Under the pieces are notes generated by a model, which made no database searches, was not told the origin of the DNA, and saw nothing but the letters and a program-made list of their open reading frames with translations. The translations under genes were made by a program, and so were the position numbers. DNA of 64,000 bases from assembly GCA_020638655.1 (NCBI GenBank), contig JACKIC010000001.1, positions 806,001 through 870,000 on the forward strand, written 5' to 3'. Position 1 is the first letter of the stretch. Every line of letters begins with the position of its first letter. Source of the stretch: Planctomycetota bacterium. GTDB taxonomy: Bacteria > Planctomycetota > UBA1135 > UBA2386. Of the stretch, positions 61,333 to 64,000 are shown piece by piece.

Positions 61333-61550
61333 CGAGCAGGTCTCCTGGGCGAGTTGCGATCCTTGGTCGAGCGGCCAGTTTGCGTCATCCAGGGCTGCAT
61401 CGCAAAGGTCTGCCGAGGTGCACCACGTAGGGGAAAGACCGGAGCTTGCTCCTTGCTGTCAAAGGGCTTGGGGCATCTACGCATCAAGGTGGGCGATGCG
61501 TGGGGACGATGTTTCGGCTGCCGCCGGTCACCCCCGTTGGCGAGGAATCC

Positions 61551-63563
61551 ATGCGCCGATACGTCCATTCGGGAGCGCTGCTGTGCGCGACCCTGGCGGC
61601 TCCCGTCTGCCTGCGGGCCCAGGAACCCACGACCCAGGGGAGTGAAGAGTTCGCCGACCTGACCAACCTCAGCCTCGAGGAGATGCTCGACGTCGAGGTG
61701 TCGCTGGTCTCGCGGCGCGCGCAGCGCATCGGCGACGCGCCGGCGTCGGTCTACGTGATCACGCGCCGGGACATCGAGCAGTCGGGGCTGACCAGCATCC
61801 CCGAGTTGCTGCGGCTCGTGCCCGGCGTGCACGTCAAGCGCATCCAGTCGGGGCGCTGGGCGGTGGGCACGCGCGGCCAACCCGGTGAGTTCGCCAACAA
61901 CCTGCTCGTGCTCATGGACGGGCGCAGCGTCTACACGCCGCTGTTCTCGGGCGTCTATTGGGACATGCAGGACCTGGTGCTCGACGACATCGAACGCATC
62001 GAGGTGATCCGCGGTCCGGGCGGCGCGCGCTGGGGTGCGAACGCGGTCAACGGCGTCATCAACGTCGTCACGCGCAAGGCGGGCGACACCTTGGGCTCCT
62101 ACGCGCAGACGATCGTCGGCAGCGAGGAGAAGTCGGTGTTCTCGTTCCGGCACGGCGTCAACGTGGGCGAGGGCGTCGACCTGCGCATCTCCGGCAAGGT
62201 GCGCGAACAGGACGCGACGCGCGACGCCGATGACCTTTCGATCGGTGACGGCTACCGCTCGGGGCTCGTCGACTTCCGGCTCGACGGCGGCGACGCCGGC
62301 TCGAGCTGGGTGGTGCGCGGCGGCATCCAGTCGCTCGACGAGACGGTGCTGCAGCAGACGGCGACGGTGACGCCGCCCTACTCCGACACGTCGCTCGCCG
62401 GCACGCGCGCCTTCGCCGGGCACCTGCTGGGCCGCTACGAGATCGAGGGCGACGGCGGCTCTTCGACCACGGCGCAGTTCTACTACGACGCGTTCGATCG
62501 CGATTGGGAGGGCATCGTGCAGGAGCGGCGGCAGACGATCGACCTCGATCTGCAGCACTCGTTCACGGTCGGCGATCACCTGCTGACCGTCGGCGCCGGC
62601 TATCGCATGACGACCGACGACCTGACCGGCTCAGACGTCACGCGCGCCGACGACTACTCGGAGACGAACAGCCTGTTCAGCGCGGTGCTGCTCGACGAAT
62701 GGCAGCTGGGCGAGGGCTGGCGCACCAACATCGGCGTCAAGTTCGAGCACAACGACTTCACGGGCTTCGAAGTGCAGCCCGAGCTGCGCCTCGCGTGGAA
62801 TCCGGGCCGCGATTGGATCGTGTGGGGCTCCGCCAGCCGCGCCGTGCGCACGCCGAGCCGCGCCGAGGACTCGGCGCACATCGACTACAGCGCGACGGGC
62901 GGCGGTCCGGGCGGCCTGCCCGTCGTCACCGTGCTGACCGCCAACCGCGACCTCGACGCGGAGCGGCTGAACGCCTACGAGCTCGGCGTGCGCGGCGCGA
63001 TGAGCGAGTCCTGGCTCGGCGAGCTGATCACGTTCGTGCACGACTACGACGACATGACGGCCTACGTCGCCGGCACGCCGTTCGTGAGCAACGTGCCCAA
63101 TCCGCGCTTCGAGGTGCCGTTGATCGGCACCAACGCCTACGCGTTCCGCAACAGCGGCGTCGAGGCCTCGATCACGTGGCGTCCGTCGAACTCCTGGCGC
63201 GTCGTCGGCGGCTACTCGTACCTGGACCAGCACCTGCTCGACGACGGTGGCGCGGCTTCTGCGGCCGGCGGCTACGGTGATCACCCCGACCACCAGGCCC
63301 TGCTGCGCGTCGCCTACGCGCCGGAGGCGAGCTGGGAGGCTGGCGCGCAGGCCTTCTACTACGACGCGGTCAAGACCGCCGCGACGGACGCGTTCGTGCG
63401 GCTCGACCTGAGTCTGACCTGGACGCCGGATCCGAACACGCGCCTGGGCATCGTCGGCCAGAACCTGCTCGACGACCGTCACCGCGAGGCCGGCTTCGAC
63501 CTGTTCACGACGCCGACCGAGGTCGAGCGATCGGTGTACGTGATGTTCTCCCACCGCTTCTGA
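61551..63563 (+). CDS. TonB-dependent outer-membrane receptor
   Basis: This 670-residue protein starts at ATG 61551 (GAGGAA upstream) with a signal peptide. A plug domain (about residues 45-170) has PASVYVITRRDIEQSGLTSI, LLRLVPGVHV, the LVLMDGRSVYTPLFSGVYWD segment and IERIEVIRGPGGARWGANAV, which are hallmark TonB-receptor motifs. The beta-barrel follows and ends in YVMFSHRF with a terminal aromatic, as expected for outer-membrane assembly. It imports a large ligand or is a sensory receptor. A YfiR-like gene follows after 16 bp. Confidence 0.95.
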   Translation: MRRYVHSGALLCATLAAPVCLRAQEPTTQGSEEFADLTNLSLEEMLDVEVSLVSRRAQRIGDAPASVYVITRRDIEQSGLTSIPELLRLVPGVHVKRIQSGRWAVGTRGQPGEFANNLLVLMDGRSVYTPLFSGVYWDMQDLVLDDIERIEVIRGPGGARWGANAVNGVINVVTRKAGDTLGSYAQTIVGSEEKSVFSFRHGVNVGEGVDLRISGKVREQDATRDADDLSIGDGYRSGLVDFRLDGGDAGSSWVVRGGIQSLDETVLQQTATVTPPYSDTSLAGTRAFAGHLLGRYEIEGDGGSSTTAQFYYDAFDRDWEGIVQERRQTIDLDLQHSFTVGDHLLTVGAGYRMTTDDLTGSDVTRADDYSETNSLFSAVLLDEWQLGEGWRTNIGVKFEHNDFTGFEVQPELRLAWNPGRDWIVWGSASRAVRTPSRAEDSAHIDYSATGGGPGGLPVVTVLTANRDLDAERLNAYELGVRGAMSESWLGELITFVHDYDDMTAYVAGTPFVSNVPNPRFEVPLIGTNAYAFRNSGVEASITWRPSNSWRVVGGYSYLDQHLLDDGGAASAAGGYGDHPDHQALLRVAYAPEASWEAGAQAFYYDAVKTAATDAFVRLDLSLTWTPDPNTRLGIVGQNLLDDRHREAGFDLFTTPTEVERSVYVMFSHRF

Positions 63564-63579
63564 CCGCGCCCCAACTCAC

Positions 63580-64000
63580 GTGTCCCGGTTGCCGTGCAAG
63601 ACCACTGCCTGTCTGGCGCTCGCCGCGATCTGCGGCGTGGCGTCGACGTTGTTGCACGCACAGGATCCGCCCGAGCAGGATCCTCCCAAGCAGGAGCCGC
63701 CGAAGGTCGACTGGGACGAGGCCTCGGCGAACCTGGCGTTCGCGCTGCTGGCCTCCAATTACCTCGGCATGCCGCTGGACGGGACGCAGAAGGAGATCAC
63801 CGTCGCGGTGATCGGCGATTCGCGCTTCGGCCGCGCGGTCGCCGCGCTGACGACGGGCAAGAAGACGCGCAAGCCGCAGCAGCTGCCCTTCCGGGTCGTG
63901 ACCGTCGGCGACAAGGACCTGCTCGAGCAGAAAGCGAAGTGGAGCACGTGCAGCGTGGTCGTGTTCGCCACCGACGATCCCAAGGCGCAGACCCAGGCGC
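63580..64000 (+). CDS. YfiR (DUF4154)-like periplasmic protein, partial at right edge
   Basis: The gene starts at GTG 63580 and is cut by the window end (140 residues seen). A signal peptide (ACLALAAICGVASTLLHAQD) precedes a Pro/Gln linker. The mature part reads NLAFALLASNYLGMPLDGTQ, ITVAVIGDSRFGRAVAAL and CSVVVFATDD, which fits the YfiR family (a strand-loop IGDSRFG and a late Cys). Such proteins are often encoded next to TonB receptors and diguanylate-cyclase or histidine-kinase sensors, controlling them from the periplasm. The presumed partner would be beyond the edge. Confidence 0.7.
   Translation, partial: MSRLPCKTTACLALAAICGVASTLLHAQDPPEQDPPKQEPPKVDWDEASANLAFALLASNYLGMPLDGTQKEITVAVIGDSRFGRAVAALTTGKKTRKPQQLPFRVVTVGDKDLLEQKAKWSTCSVVVFATDDPKAQTQA

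Noticed and set aside
61333..61352. AGGAGACCTGC upstream of the DGQHR gene resembles the B12-box end of cobalamin riboswitches
   Set aside because: No upstream riboswitch core is present; AGGAG at 9 nt from the ATG is simply the ribosome binding site.
61397..61450. Possible c-di-GMP (GEMM) riboswitch before the TonB receptor because of a GCAAAG string
   Set aside because: The other conserved parts (GGxAAACC and the tetraloop-receptor region) are not found.

Overview
The window is about 70% GC and packed with genes on both strands. It has no rRNA, tRNA, CRISPR array, insertion sequence or phage gene that I can recognise. The content points to a Planctomycetota-type bacterium. The clues are an ECF sigma factor translationally coupled to a membrane Ser/Thr kinase with TPR repeats, many secreted HEAT-repeat and von Willebrand A (VWA) proteins, pentaheme cytochromes with a conserved C-terminal domain, very long carboxypeptidase-regulatory-like proteins, and weak Shine-Dalgarno signals. 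This placement is an inference from gene families; no marker RNA gene is present.

Layout. 1-11.3 kb: a pentaheme cytochrome cut by the left edge, an S46 dipeptidyl peptidase, an RNA uracil methyltransferase and a hipBA toxin-antitoxin operon with three copies of a 16-bp palindromic operator. These are followed by a divergent serine hydrolase, a second pentaheme cytochrome and a TPR lipoprotein. 11.4-17.1 kb: a secreted protein, the ECF sigma/kinase pair and a secreted alpha/beta hydrolase. 17.1-26.2 kb: a fused 2-oxoacid dehydrogenase E1 coupled to a FabD-like acyltransferase, an FHA protein coupled to a DNA methyltransferase, a secreted repeat protein and an acyl-CoA ligase-like enzyme. 26.3-34.6 kb: a TruC-like pseudouridine synthase, a GH63-like glycosidase, a PLP-dependent dehydratase, a universal stress protein, and a minus-strand run of M24 peptidase, sensor kinase and EI24-type membrane protein. 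34.7-53.5 kb: a giant secreted-domain protein, a CCA-adding-type nucleotidyltransferase, HEAT, VWA and M16 proteins, a Ca/Na antiporter, a second ECF sigma factor with its zinc-finger anti-sigma factor, and a small Fis-type regulator. 53.9-60.2 kb: a housekeeping run of prfB (with its programmed +1 frameshift), purH, a small unknown gene, yggS, nth and a membrane protein. 60.2-64 kb: a lone DGQHR-domain (DndB-like) protein facing a TonB-dependent receptor and a YfiR-like periplasmic protein cut by the right edge.

How the parts relate. Many genes are paired by stop/start overlaps, which implies stoichiometric expression: hipB/hipA, hydrolase/cytochrome, sigma/kinase, E1/acyltransferase, FHA/methyltransferase and prfB/purH. 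Two signalling modules (ECF plus kinase, ECF plus anti-sigma) and several secreted proteins suggest an envelope-rich, extracellular-degradation lifestyle. The most notable non-gene signals are the triple hip operator, the TAnnnT hexamers placed 6-11 nt before start codons (which suggest leaderless transcripts), perfect hairpins without U-tracts just after stop codons, a frame break in the VIT/VWA gene, and a C-terminal module shared by three unrelated secreted proteins.
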